The notes under the pieces are model-generated. The model was not told the origin of the DNA. It made no database searches and worked only from the letters and a program-made list of their open reading frames with translations. 64,000 nucleotides of DNA from Aquimarina longa SW024 (GTDB lineage: Bacteria; Bacteroidota; Bacteroidia; Flavobacteriales; Flavobacteriaceae). This document shows, piece after piece, positions 43,695-52,982 of the stretch. The stretch is from the NCBI RefSeq assembly GCF_001401755.1, contig NZ_KQ474102.1, forward strand, positions 134,595 through 198,594. Direction: 5' to 3'. A program made the position numbers and the translations under genes. How positions within the stretch are numbered: the first letter of the stretch is position 1; each line of letters starts with the position of its first letter.

Positions 43695-45539
43695 ATGGCA
43701 ATAGAAGCTCAAATTCAGATTTATATCGATGGTAAACAGATACCAGGGTTTATTAGTATAGCATTAGAACAGGAAATAGATGCACATCATAGTTTTGAAT
43801 TGGTATGCAGAACAGATGTTTTAGAAAATTTCTCTTCTGAGTTTTTTGGGGATAGTAAAAACTTCTTAGGAGAAAAATTTGTATTAATGATACAACCCAA
43901 CGAAGTTTTTTCTGGCAACAAAGAACTTCATTTTAAAGGAGTCGTAACTTCTATTAGTGCAATAAAGGGCTTCTACCATGGGGCAGGAGATTTAATTAAA
44001 ATCATAGGTAAAAGTTCTAGTATTATTTCTGATGATGGTCCTCATTATACATCACATATGGATATTAATATTGCTGATATCATAGAAAAAACATTTAGAG
44101 AGTATAATTCTTCATTATTAGAATTAAAAATTTCTCCAGAAAACCGTAATGCAATACATTATAGTGTACAACATAATGAAAGCTCATTTCAATATGCCAG
44201 TAGGTTAGCATCACAATATGGAGAGTGGTTTTATTATGATGGCATGCAACTTGTTTTTGGAAAACCCCAAAATAAAGAAGCAACCTCACTAGTATATGGA
44301 GTTGACTTATTAGAATTATCAATGAGTTTACACCCCATACCTAATAGTTTTAAGTATATCACTAATGACTACTATACAGATTCATATCATGAGACTAAAA
44401 CTAAAGAAATACACGCTCCCACAACTAATGAAACTGGCTTTGTAAATGAAAAAAGGAATTTATTATACCCTAAAGAAACGCAAGTTTTTATGAATGCGTA
44501 TGATGATCCCATGATGAAATCCAGAATGGATGATCAAATTACAAGACAAAAGCGCGCTAAAGAAGCAAACCAAGTAAAAGTAACCGGAATTAGTAGCAAC
44601 CCTTCCATACAAATAGGTGGGATTGTAAAGATTAAAGGAGAAGACTCTTTTTACGGAAACTATAGAATCATTAAAATATCACATACTTGCGATCAAAATG
44701 GGAGTTATGAAAATACATTTGAGGCTATTCCTGAGGAAATGACCGTATACCCAAAAACATCTATACAGTCATTTCCTAAAAGTAAATCACAAACAGGCGT
44801 CGTAATTAACAATAATGATCCAGAAGGGCTAGGAAGAGTACAAGTACAACATGCTTGGCAAAAATCAATAGGAGAAACCACTCCTTGGGTACGATTAAGT
44901 AATACTGCTGGAGGAGCTGGACAAGGCTTCTTTTTTGTACCAGAAGTTGGAGATGAAGTAATTGTGGATTATGAGGGTGGTAATGCAGAAAGTCCGTATG
45001 TACAAGGAAGCATGTATAACTCTTCCTCTGTGCCAGATAGTTTTAAGAGTGGAAACAATCATCTAAAAGCTATAAAATCAAGAAGTGGTAACCAAATCAC
45101 TCTTAATGATGCTGATGGTAGTATTACTATTGCTGATCCTAGTGGCAATACAATCTCTATGGGAGGTAATGGAGAAATTACAATTAATGCTCCTAATAAA
45201 ATCACATTCTCTTCCACAGACATAGCTATTGAAGCTAGTAATAATATAACTCTAAATGGTGGAAATGATATTACTGCTAATGCTAGTAATAATATGAACT
45301 TGGATGGAGGAAATAATCTTAGCGCTAAAGCAGGAGTTAAAGCATCTCTCAATGGAACAAAAAGTGCATCTGTATTTGGCAAAAGAGTATCAATAACTGC
45401 TTCCGTAATGGCTAATATACAAAGTGGAGCTATACTAACTATTATAACCGCAGGTGTTCTTAATGTAACAGGAGCGGTAGGTAGTTTTCTAAACGGAGCT
45501 AAAGTAAAGATATTAGGTGGTAAAGTAGAAATAAATTAA
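43695..45539 (+). CDS. vgrG: VgrG-family spike protein (type VI-like secretion)
   Basis: A 614-residue protein: a gp27-like head (about 1-360, MAIEAQIQIYIDGKQIPGFISIALEQEIDAHHSFEL), a gp5-type OB fold (about 365-450, GLGRVQVQHAWQ, TPWVRLSN, FFFVPEVGDEVIVDYEGG) and a repetitive C-terminal beta-prism (ITINAPNKITFSSTDIAIEA, NITLNGGNDITA ...). In type VI or related contractile systems it forms the puncturing tip. No sheath, baseplate or ClpV gene is in the window, so it is an orphan spike with its cargo. Confidence 0.93.
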   Translation: MAIEAQIQIYIDGKQIPGFISIALEQEIDAHHSFELVCRTDVLENFSSEFFGDSKNFLGEKFVLMIQPNEVFSGNKELHFKGVVTSISAIKGFYHGAGDLIKIIGKSSSIISDDGPHYTSHMDINIADIIEKTFREYNSSLLELKISPENRNAIHYSVQHNESSFQYASRLASQYGEWFYYDGMQLVFGKPQNKEATSLVYGVDLLELSMSLHPIPNSFKYITNDYYTDSYHETKTKEIHAPTTNETGFVNEKRNLLYPKETQVFMNAYDDPMMKSRMDDQITRQKRAKEANQVKVTGISSNPSIQIGGIVKIKGEDSFYGNYRIIKISHTCDQNGSYENTFEAIPEEMTVYPKTSIQSFPKSKSQTGVVINNNDPEGLGRVQVQHAWQKSIGETTPWVRLSNTAGGAGQGFFFVPEVGDEVIVDYEGGNAESPYVQGSMYNSSSVPDSFKSGNNHLKAIKSRSGNQITLNDADGSITIADPSGNTISMGGNGEITINAPNKITFSSTDIAIEASNNITLNGGNDITANASNNMNLDGGNNLSAKAGVKASLNGTKSASVFGKRVSITASVMANIQSGAILTIITAGVLNVTGAVGSFLNGAKVKILGGKVEIN

Positions 45540-45543
45540 TCTT

Positions 45544-46410
45544 ATGATAACAACTCCAATACAAGAAGATATTTTACTTTCTACAAATACAACACCCATC
45601 ATTTATGATTTTGGAGTATCACAGCATAATATCTCTAAAGAAAAAATCATCAAAAATCAGATCAAAGCAGTAATTAAAAAAACACTAATCCAAAAAGATA
45701 GTCTAGGATATTTATATTTTGTAGAAACTATAGATCGATCACAAACGAATCTAGAAGGCATCTTAAAATTAGAGAATTCACTAGCTTTATTACAAAAAAA
45801 AATAGCGCTATATACAGATCCTCATGGCAAAATTATTTCTATCATAAATAGAGGTGAAATTAAAGAAAACTGGTACGACCTATCTAAAAAAATAAAAAAA
45901 GAGTTTGCCCATATAATACCAAAAATGGACACTTTCTTAAAAGGAATAGATAAAGTAATAGATACTAATGATTCTTTTGTCAGTCTAATAAAAAAATCAG
46001 AACTCTTCACTTTATTATTTCCACCTATCTATAACAACCAATTATTAAATACAGCTCAGATACATCAAGAAAAAGATTTTGATAATTTTTTTGATACCAC
46101 AACACTCCCATTAGCTATTCAAACCACATTAACTGGGATCAATAGTAATACTAAAGAAAAACAAGTACTACGATCAGGAAAATTAGATCACTCTCGTTTT
46201 GATAAAGAAAATGCTACTAAACTATTTACAGAATCTTATGGTACCCACCAATCTAATACAGATTTTAAGGTCTCGTATTTAGAAACTCTAGATCTAGATG
46301 AATTTAATATCATAACCAAAGGAAATGGAATGCTAGGAGTAACAGTAGAAGATCTATATAGTTTTAGACAAATGAGCATGCTCAAAAAAAAAGATGTACA
46401 CTATGGCTGA
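45544..46410 (+). CDS. Unknown protein of the VgrG island (candidate adaptor)
   Basis: A 288-residue protein without signal or membrane segment and with no family recognised. It follows vgrG by 4 bp and its stop overlaps the start of the large PAAR-like gene (ATGGCTGA), the place where VgrG-effector adaptors or chaperones usually lie. The sequence alternates helices and strands; the C-terminal part (IITKGNGMLGVTVEDLYSF) is best ordered. The adaptor role is an inference from gene order only. Confidence 0.65.
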   Translation: MITTPIQEDILLSTNTTPIIYDFGVSQHNISKEKIIKNQIKAVIKKTLIQKDSLGYLYFVETIDRSQTNLEGILKLENSLALLQKKIALYTDPHGKIISIINRGEIKENWYDLSKKIKKEFAHIIPKMDTFLKGIDKVIDTNDSFVSLIKKSELFTLLFPPIYNNQLLNTAQIHQEKDFDNFFDTTTLPLAIQTTLTGINSNTKEKQVLRSGKLDHSRFDKENATKLFTESYGTHQSNTDFKVSYLETLDLDEFNIITKGNGMLGVTVEDLYSFRQMSMLKKKDVHYG

Positions 46411-49400
46411 AGAAAAATTTATTCCTAGCAATACTTTTATAGAATGTACTGGTTGCAAAGGAGTACAATCTAATTTATTATCAAAAACACCAAATGTTTT
46501 TGTAAAAAAACAACCTATGGCTACAGCCTTAGATGCATTACCCTCTAGCATTACTCCTTTTAGTGGAATGTGTAGTTTTACTAATAAAGTATGTACCCCT
46601 ATCCCTTCTGGAAAATGGAAAAATCCTAGAAAAACAGTAACTACCGTAAAAAATGAAGCACTAATAGAGCAAAGTACCTTACAATGTAGTAGTGGAGGAA
46701 TAATTTCTATACCAAAACTTTCATCTACTCCTCCTCCTCCTCCTAATATAATTGATAAGACACAAGAAAAAATTAATACTGCTGCCAACTATGCTAAACA
46801 AAAAGCTGACAAACTAACACAAGCAACTGGAAAAACGATAGAACAAATTGCTAATACATCTAAAGAGGGTAGAATTGCTAAAGTATTTAAAAACAAAAAA
46901 TTACAAAGCATGGCCTCTAATGCCAGTAAAGCAATAGAGTATACTAATCAAAAAAAGGAAGTAGTAGATACTAAGGTAGAAAATACTGACACCCGTATAT
47001 CTAACTTAAGATTAAAGCTAAAAGAAAAAATAACTGGTGTAGAACAAGAATTACAGAAACTAAAAGAAGTAAATGCTACTGAAGTAGCAGCTCAGCAAAA
47101 AAGTCTGCAAACTTCTGAAATGACTATAGAAGAAAAGAAAGAACTGGCAGACAATAACGCATTATTCGATAATGCTAATCAAGAGTCTATAAATGTTTTA
47201 GTAACGCATTTTGATACTTCTCTCATAGCACCAAATACATCATTAACGCTACTCAGTGATACAAATGAACAAAATAATCTTACTTCAGAAAAATCAATTC
47301 TTAATACATTAAACCCATACCCTACTCCTGCACCTCCCCCTGTTATATTTCCTCCTAAAAAAAAATCCTTTCTAGAAAAGGTCTTAGAAAGAAATAAAGC
47401 CAAAAGAGAAAGAGATAAAAATACCGCTAGTCGTCAATATGATAAATATGAATCACAAGTTCATTCATTAGACAGTACTATCAACTTAGGTGACAAAAAA
47501 GATAGCCTCAATGCATTAATCTTACTGAATAATGTTGCACCTCTCATTAATTCACACTCTTCACCCAACACTATTGTAGCAGTTTCGCCTGCTGATATTA
47601 AAGGTCTAAAAAATGTTGCTAAAGATAAAATCAAGAAAAAGATTACAACAAAAATTGCTGATAAACGCGAAGAATTAGATACTAAGGTACAAGCAGAAAT
47701 CGATGAATTACTAAAAGAGACTGGATACACCGAAAAAATTAATGAATACAAAAATAAGTCTGAAGATTTACAAGAAGATTTAGATAAAGCCTCTTCTGTA
47801 ATGGGCGCATTAGGTGATTTTAATGGATTTATTGATGGGCTTAAAGATAAAGCCATAGGAAAAGTAGGTGCCAAATATAAAAAATCGCTTTCTCAATTTA
47901 CTAATAATATGGAACTGGTTAATGCTTCTTTAGGAGGATTAAGTTATGCAGCATCTGGTTTTGTAGCTGGGGATGTAGTTACTATGGCTCCTGATAGAAA
48001 ACCAGAGAAAGAGAAAGAAGAAGAAACACCACCACCAACTATAGTTTTAGAACCTGCAACTACGTCTTCTGGAGGTGGAATTGGAAAGAATGAAGCAAAA
48101 TGCTGCTATACAAAGTTAAAAGTAATTAAAAATGATACCATTGAATATACCGTAATTGATGAAAAAAAATCAATCTTCAAAAATATTGACGTTATTAAAT
48201 TTGTATCTGGTACTACTAAAAATCAAAATAAACTAACCCTAATTATTGAAGGTTTAGAACGAGAAACCTGTGCTCAGAACCATAGTAATCAAGATTTAAT
48301 ATATACAAAATCAGATAATATTTTTGGAAGCCTTACAGAAGAGCACTCCCTTCCATTAAAAGACTTAAAAACAAACTCTTTTGACATAAAAATCCATGCA
48401 ACAGATCATATTTCTATTTTTAAAGATTTTATGGATATCTTTATTATTGGTATTAAATCAATAATGCCTGTTATTTATCGAATACCTGTAGATACATGTA
48501 AGTATTCTAAAGAAATTATCGCAGAAACATATCTCGATGCCGAATGGCATTTATTATTAACATTAAAACCTAATGATCCTTTAACATATAGCCATACAGG
48601 ATTTAAACCAAGAGGAAAAGATGCATTCAGAAACCATCAAAGTATCGCTGTCCATATAGGAAGAAGAAACCTTAATTTACCTTATTCAGAAAAAGGAGCT
48701 CAATTAAGCATCGGATGTGGGGTAATTTATAACGATAAAAGTCAATCTCATAACTTATTAGGCAAATTTCCACTCAAAAAAATCGAAGACTCTTCTCATA
48801 AATTATTTTCAATATTAGGTCTTATAGATAAATATACCAAAAAAGTTACTGGAGATCAACGAAAGAGTAAATCCAAATTGGGAGTTAAAGTTGCAGTATA
48901 CCCACCTTCATTATCATTAAAACTATCTGGAGGTCTAGAAGATCAAGGAAAATCAATTAATACTGAACCAAGTATCTATGGGAATCTTACTATAGATCTA
49001 GAACCTTTAATTTCTGCAGAAATTTTTATCGACCTTGTTGTTGCTGCTAATAAACACCCTTTTATACTATTGTTGGATGCAACTATACATTGGATTGAAA
49101 CTAAAGTTGAAAAAATAGTTAGAAAAGTTCCTTTTAAAGGTGGTTATAATTTACAATTACCCGGAATATTAGATTTTCTCACATTTGAAATTGAGCTTAA
49201 TTTTGGTTTTCGAATAGGTGGATCTATTGATTTTGGGACTAGTAGAGATAAAAAAATAACCGCTGGAGGGATGGCTTCGCTAAAAATTAATGCAGGAATA
49301 GATTTAAAGTTAAAGATGTTTGGAGTTTCTTTTGTTGCAGGAGTAGAAGGTAAAGGTAGTGGAACCCTTGAAGCTGATACTACAGTAGGTTTTGACGGTA

Positions 49401-49582
49401 ATGTATATTGCGAAAGCATGTTACAATTTTCTGGTGCAAAGGTTGATGTTCTGATATATGGCGAAATAAGCGGATTTATATTTGAAATAGATCGTTTTGA
49501 AAAAGGATACAAATCTCCTAAGATTGGAAGTTTTCAATACCCTATGGATAAAATGTATTTTACTGGTAGTACTAATGCCTAA
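46403..49582 (+). CDS. PAAR-like (DUF4280-type) tipped large putative effector
   Basis: From the ATG at 46403 (the ATG at 46394 is also possible) 1,059 residues. Residues about 8-110 look like a PAAR-like/DUF4280 tip: FIECTGCKGVQSNLL, SFTNKVCTPIPSGKW and STLQCSSGGIISIP. Then come Pro-rich linkers (PPPPP; PTPAPPPVIFPPKKK), coiled coils (about 190-260, 420-480), a short hydrophobic stretch (about 515-540) and a long beta-rich C-terminal half with no recognised toxin motif. It should ride on the VgrG spike. Which part harms a target is unknown. Confidence 0.75.
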   Translation: MAEEKFIPSNTFIECTGCKGVQSNLLSKTPNVFVKKQPMATALDALPSSITPFSGMCSFTNKVCTPIPSGKWKNPRKTVTTVKNEALIEQSTLQCSSGGIISIPKLSSTPPPPPNIIDKTQEKINTAANYAKQKADKLTQATGKTIEQIANTSKEGRIAKVFKNKKLQSMASNASKAIEYTNQKKEVVDTKVENTDTRISNLRLKLKEKITGVEQELQKLKEVNATEVAAQQKSLQTSEMTIEEKKELADNNALFDNANQESINVLVTHFDTSLIAPNTSLTLLSDTNEQNNLTSEKSILNTLNPYPTPAPPPVIFPPKKKSFLEKVLERNKAKRERDKNTASRQYDKYESQVHSLDSTINLGDKKDSLNALILLNNVAPLINSHSSPNTIVAVSPADIKGLKNVAKDKIKKKITTKIADKREELDTKVQAEIDELLKETGYTEKINEYKNKSEDLQEDLDKASSVMGALGDFNGFIDGLKDKAIGKVGAKYKKSLSQFTNNMELVNASLGGLSYAASGFVAGDVVTMAPDRKPEKEKEEETPPPTIVLEPATTSSGGGIGKNEAKCCYTKLKVIKNDTIEYTVIDEKKSIFKNIDVIKFVSGTTKNQNKLTLIIEGLERETCAQNHSNQDLIYTKSDNIFGSLTEEHSLPLKDLKTNSFDIKIHATDHISIFKDFMDIFIIGIKSIMPVIYRIPVDTCKYSKEIIAETYLDAEWHLLLTLKPNDPLTYSHTGFKPRGKDAFRNHQSIAVHIGRRNLNLPYSEKGAQLSIGCGVIYNDKSQSHNLLGKFPLKKIEDSSHKLFSILGLIDKYTKKVTGDQRKSKSKLGVKVAVYPPSLSLKLSGGLEDQGKSINTEPSIYGNLTIDLEPLISAEIFIDLVVAANKHPFILLLDATIHWIETKVEKIVRKVPFKGGYNLQLPGILDFLTFEIELNFGFRIGGSIDFGTSRDKKITAGGMASLKINAGIDLKLKMFGVSFVAGVEGKGSGTLEADTTVGFDGNVYCESMLQFSGAKVDVLIYGEISGFIFEIDRFEKGYKSPKIGSFQYPMDKMYFTGSTNA

Positions 49583-49613
49583 AAGTAAATTAAGAAAATA
49601 ATCTTTAAAAAAT

Positions 49614-50465
49614 ATGAATTTATCACAAGCTGCCTACACATTAAGCATAAACATCAATAATTGTCATGCTGAAATATGGTGTAATGATGTTATCATTTTT
49701 GAATATAAAAGTGTATCAACTCAAAAAAAAAATATATCAATATCAGTACCATTAAATCATGTTATCTTAAAGCCTTGTGAGTTTAATATACGAGCAACTA
49801 TAACACCAAGGTTTAGACAAGAAAGTTTTGAAAAAGATTCTTTTGTTAGACTGCAACTATTCGTTCTTGATTATTTAAATCCTAAAAAAACAAAAACAAA
49901 ATTATTTGATTTAAAAACTCCCGAATCCTCAGATATCCCTGAAAAAAATACTATAGAATTACCTTCTGTTACTAAAGGTATCGAAGGATTACCTTATTAT
50001 GAGATTTCAGGAATTTTTAAAGATAAAATATTACCTTTTAATGAAATAGGATGGATAAATTCTGTTGATCTAAATGAATATGATTCAAAACTCTTGCTAA
50101 TGGAGCTTTTTGAATCCTACAATACAGTATATACAATGCTTGTCAATAAAAATGCCGAAGCATTTTTAAATATGAATGCTGAGAAAGATAATTTAATGGC
50201 CGTAACCTATTATTTAAAAAGTGATGAAATTAAGCATCATAGAAATAAAATAAAAAACGTTATTCAAAATGATGAATTAGAATTGATCCCCTTTGATATT
50301 TCAAATATTGAAAGTGTAATCATGGGAAAAGGTAATGTAGCCAAACTTAGAAGAAAGAATGGACTTCCATTAATAATATTTAATGATCCAAAAAATGGAG
50401 GAACAATAAAATTAGATTTAAAGTTTCACAAAAAAAATGCAACATCTAAATTTAGTATTATATAA
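49614..50465 (+). CDS. Unknown protein downstream of the putative effector
   Basis: A 283-residue protein with no signal peptide. The first half is beta-rich (YTLSININNCHAEIWCNDVIIFEYKS), the second half helical. No family was recognised. It follows the effector gene by 31 bp and is 2 bp from the next gene. It could be an immunity protein, chaperone or second cargo; the beta-rich start with TPRFRQESFEKDSFVRLQLFVL resembles a carrier or lectin-like fold rather than an enzyme. Confidence 0.6.
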   Translation: MNLSQAAYTLSININNCHAEIWCNDVIIFEYKSVSTQKKNISISVPLNHVILKPCEFNIRATITPRFRQESFEKDSFVRLQLFVLDYLNPKKTKTKLFDLKTPESSDIPEKNTIELPSVTKGIEGLPYYEISGIFKDKILPFNEIGWINSVDLNEYDSKLLLMELFESYNTVYTMLVNKNAEAFLNMNAEKDNLMAVTYYLKSDEIKHHRNKIKNVIQNDELELIPFDISNIESVIMGKGNVAKLRRKNGLPLIIFNDPKNGGTIKLDLKFHKKNATSKFSII

Positions 50466-50467
50466 CT

Positions 50468-50869
50468 ATGAAAGTATCAATAGTAGATCCTTTAAACAGT
50501 GTTAATATTTTTGATGATCAACTAAATAATAATGAGGTTAATCAACAAATTGAATTATTATCTAATCATCGTGATTCTGAAATAAGATTATTTATGGATG
50601 ATTATGAAAATTATATTTTTTCTATTAAAAAGAAAAGTCTTACTAAATGGAAAGTCGATTATCCTATAGAACTTTATAAAATCCATAAGCAATGTTATGC
50701 TAGTAAAGAAGAATGTTTAATATTGATTAAAAAAATATATCAAGGAGAGCAAATAGAAGATATTGCTATGTTTACTGATGTACCAATACGTCACTTTACT
50801 CTAGATGAAATGTTAGAATTTGAACAAGAAGATGCAATGATGCTTAATGGTCAAGATCCTAATCTATAA
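50468..50869 (+). CDS. Small acidic protein, last gene of the VgrG island
   Basis: A 133-residue acidic soluble protein (many Asp/Glu; C terminus LDEMLEFEQEDAMMLNGQDP). No family was recognised. Size, acidity and last position after an effector gene are features often seen in immunity proteins, but this is guilt by position. It starts 2 bp after the preceding stop. The palindromic terminator at 50996 is the first one after it. Confidence 0.6.
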   Translation: MKVSIVDPLNSVNIFDDQLNNNEVNQQIELLSNHRDSEIRLFMDDYENYIFSIKKKSLTKWKVDYPIELYKIHKQCYASKEECLILIKKIYQGEQIEDIAMFTDVPIRHFTLDEMLEFEQEDAMMLNGQDPNL

Positions 50870-50901
50870 TAATAGATCATCTTTTTTGAAACTATTTCTG
50901 T

Positions 50902-50979
50902 AAAAATGATAAAAAAAGAATTGTTGTAAACTATCTCGAGGCAGACCATAGACGCATTAAAGTCTCACTTAGTGAGTAA
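50902..50979 (+). pseudogene. Possible transposase remnant (IS6-like end)
   Basis: The + frame 50902-50979 reads a short stretch ending YLEADHRRIK-VSLSE-stop without any start codon. The YL...E.DHR.IK pattern is like the region around the last catalytic Glu of IS6-family DDE transposases. It lies at the right border of the VgrG island. It is too short to be certain. Confidence 0.3.
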
Positions 50980-50995
50980 AAATAAGAATAAGGCA

Positions 50996-51028
50996 AGAGT
51001 GTTCATGATCATGAACACTCTCTGTTTT
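50996..51028 (+). terminator. Palindromic terminator at the end of the VgrG island
   Basis: A perfect 26-nt palindrome built from AGAGTGTTCATGA and its complement is followed by CTGTTTTTA. The rest of the 494-bp gap 50870-51363 holds the transposase-like remnant and one copy of the duplicated element, and is otherwise AT-rich without genes. Confidence 0.75.
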
Positions 51029-51043
51029 TAGGAAAAATTACGT

Positions 51044-51092
51044 ACTCTCTTTAGTTTCAAGATCTGGGGTCTTTAGACTAATGTCCTCACAC
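51044..51092 (+). repeat. Duplicated two-block element, copy 1
   Basis: It contains ACTCTCTTTAGTTTC and ACTAATGTCCTCACAC, with 18 nt between the blocks. The same two blocks recur at 51727-51761 with only 4 nt between them. Each copy lies just downstream of a terminator. Confidence 0.75.
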
Positions 51093-51363
51093 CTAATTTA
51101 TTCCCCTACGTATTCCAAACTAATATTTTAATCCATATCGTCATACAAGTTAAAATGTTAATTCTGGGGCATACATCAAAGTATTATAACTTATGGTAAA
51201 TGTACTATAAAAAAATTATACTAACAAAATTTTTAACGATAAAAAACACTAAATATCGACAAAATACACAAAATACTTATATTTTATAGAAAAAAGCTTC
51301 AGAGAATAAATCAAAAATAGTTTAAATAAAGTATTTTTATACAAACTATTTATTACTAAAATT

Positions 51364-51648
51364 ATGAGAAAAACTAAAAACTTATTTGTTATCCTATTTA
51401 TACTATCTGGTTTTATTGCACAAGCTAATGTGTATATCAGATATTATAATAAAGACTCAAAGAATCACACTTTTGAAGTAAAAATCGCAGGCTCATCCAA
51501 GACTGTTGATTTTGATAGTAGCAGAACTTCTTCTGTAACGATCCAAGGAGGCAGTGAAAAAGCAGAGATCAAAACAGATTGTGGTTGGATAACTATTACT
51601 AATAATTCAAAAATCGAGATTAAAGACGGTTGTATTACTATTAAATAA
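51364..51648 (+). CDS. Small exported beta-rich protein
   Basis: A 94-residue protein with a signal peptide (1-21, ending IAQA) and a short domain of regular strands (YIRYYNKDSKNHTFEVKIAG ... DCGWITITNNSKIEIKDGCITIK) containing two Cys. No family was recognised. It is flanked by the two copies of the duplicated element and has its own strong terminator, so it may be a small mobile or recently inserted cassette. Confidence 0.7.
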   Translation: MRKTKNLFVILFILSGFIAQANVYIRYYNKDSKNHTFEVKIAGSSKTVDFDSSRTSSVTIQGGSEKAEIKTDCGWITITNNSKIEIKDGCITIK

Positions 51649-51683
51649 TTTCGACTATAAAGTGTATCCTACATATGACAAAA

Positions 51684-51714
51684 AAAAACGTCTGAACAAG
51701 TTCAGACGTTTTTA
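51684..51714 (+). terminator. Terminator after the small exported protein
   Basis: AAAACGTCTGAAC pairs perfectly with GTTCAGACGTTTT around a 2-nt loop and runs into T's. Confidence 0.9.
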
Positions 51715-51726
51715 GTTCTTCCTTGC

Positions 51727-51761
51727 ACTCTCTTTAGTTTCCCCAACTAATGTCCTCACAC
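51727..51761 (+). repeat. Duplicated two-block element, copy 2
   Basis: ACTCTCTTTAGTTTC and ACTAATGTCCTCACAC separated by CCCA. It is the compact version of the element at 51044-51092; the pair encloses the exported-protein gene. Confidence 0.75.
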
Positions 51762-51810
51762 AAGGTAAAATAATACCCACACCTAAATATTATCAATTCT
51801 TATGCCAAAA

Positions 51811-52275
51811 CTAGATTTTAGTCTTATCAATTTTTTTATGATCAATAATAGGGCTATTCTCTATTAGGTTCGATAATATAATATGTGTTTTTACTTCTCC
51901 ATATGTAATAAGCCTATCTATAAACTCTTGTAAGTGTATTTGATCTTTTAGAACAACTTCCATAATTATATTTTCATTACCTGTTATACGATAGCAGTTC
52001 ACAACCTCCTTAAATTCGGAAACTTTTATCAAAAATGGTTTTAATCGTCCCATAAATGCCCTTAAAGTAATCATTGCTTTTAGCTGATACCCTATTTTAG
52101 TATAAGAAACATTAGCCGTATATCCTTCTAAAACACCATAATCTTCCATTTTTTTTATTCTCTCTGCAACAGCAGGCGAACTTAATCCTACCTTACGACC
52201 TATTTCTGCATTAGATAATCTAGCATTGTGTTGTAATGCATCCAAAATTGCCCAATTTGTAACATCTATTTTCAT
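51811..52275 (-). CDS. Lrp/AsnC-family transcriptional regulator
   Basis: A 154-residue protein: N-terminal helix-turn-helix (about 3-60, LDALQHNARLSNAEIGRKVGLSSPAVAERIKKMEDYGVL) and C-terminal RAM ligand-binding domain (about 65-145). The family senses amino acids or related metabolites as octamers. It diverges from the gene at 52497 across 221 bp and may control that gene or itself. The target is not known. Confidence 0.93.
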   Translation of the reverse strand: MKIDVTNWAILDALQHNARLSNAEIGRKVGLSSPAVAERIKKMEDYGVLEGYTANVSYTKIGYQLKAMITLRAFMGRLKPFLIKVSEFKEVVNCYRITGNENIIMEVVLKDQIHLQEFIDRLITYGEVKTHIILSNLIENSPIIDHKKIDKTKI

Positions 52276-52496
52276 TTATCTACATAAGATTAAAAAATCG
52301 TTCCATTTATTTTTTAATTAATAAAAGAAAGTTACAGTTGTATATTTAATGCATACATAATCTACAAATTAGCTTCCTTATATTCTTAAGCAAAAATAGC
52401 AATATTAACCAAAAATTAAAGTAAAAAATGATTTTGGCTTTAAAAATCAAAGAAATATTATTACAAATAACATTATTTTTGATATAGTATAGTATC

Positions 52497-52880
52497 ATGA
52501 GATCACAGCCACGAAATAAAAGATTATATAAAAAAGCGTTAGAAATTTTTACGCTTTCTCGTCATATTTCTAATTATATGATCCATGACTTAGCTACATT
52601 ACAAAATAGTGGTAATGAAAATCCTCATATTTACTTTACAGGAGATATTATAAGACAATCAGATGCGCTAGCTCCCAAAATAATAAAAGCTGAAAATCAA
52701 ATTTTTCAGGATGATCGTATTAAACAAGCAACCTCTCTTATACATATCACTAATCTCCTTTATAAAAACTGTGAGCGCTTAGAGCAATCTGAAAGTAATG
52801 GAAAAGAATTTATAATTTTATTACGCAAAGAACTTAGAAAATTTAAACGCTTACAACGCTCATGGATGATGAGTTTATAA
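52497..52880 (+). CDS. Helical protein of unknown function
   Basis: A 127-residue, highly basic, all-helical protein (start MRSQPRNKRLYKKALEIF, end RKELRKFKRLQRSWMMSL). There is no signal peptide or membrane segment and no family is recognised; the helix pattern resembles a small four-helix bundle. It is divergent from the Lrp-type regulator. It is probably real because the frame, start and codon use are ordinary, but no function can be proposed. Confidence 0.6.
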   Translation: MRSQPRNKRLYKKALEIFTLSRHISNYMIHDLATLQNSGNENPHIYFTGDIIRQSDALAPKIIKAENQIFQDDRIKQATSLIHITNLLYKNCERLEQSESNGKEFIILLRKELRKFKRLQRSWMMSL

Positions 52881-52982
52881 AAAACCAACTATTTTCTTTA
52901 CTAAAAAACATCTCGAACAAAAATAACCTCTAATCATAATCAACGATTCTTTTATAGTTCGATAAATAATATTAATCAATTT

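Noticed and set aside
45059..45382. A 107-residue minus-strand frame inside vgrG
   Set aside because: It is the antisense of the repetitive VgrG C-terminal region, with no independent support.
46354..46788. A 144-residue minus-strand frame with hydrophobic stretches
   Set aside because: It lies wholly opposite the adaptor/effector junction and mirrors their codons; it is a shadow frame.
43695..50869. A complete type VI secretion system
   Set aside because: Only a spike protein and its likely cargo genes are present; no sheath, tube, baseplate, ClpV or membrane-complex genes were seen.
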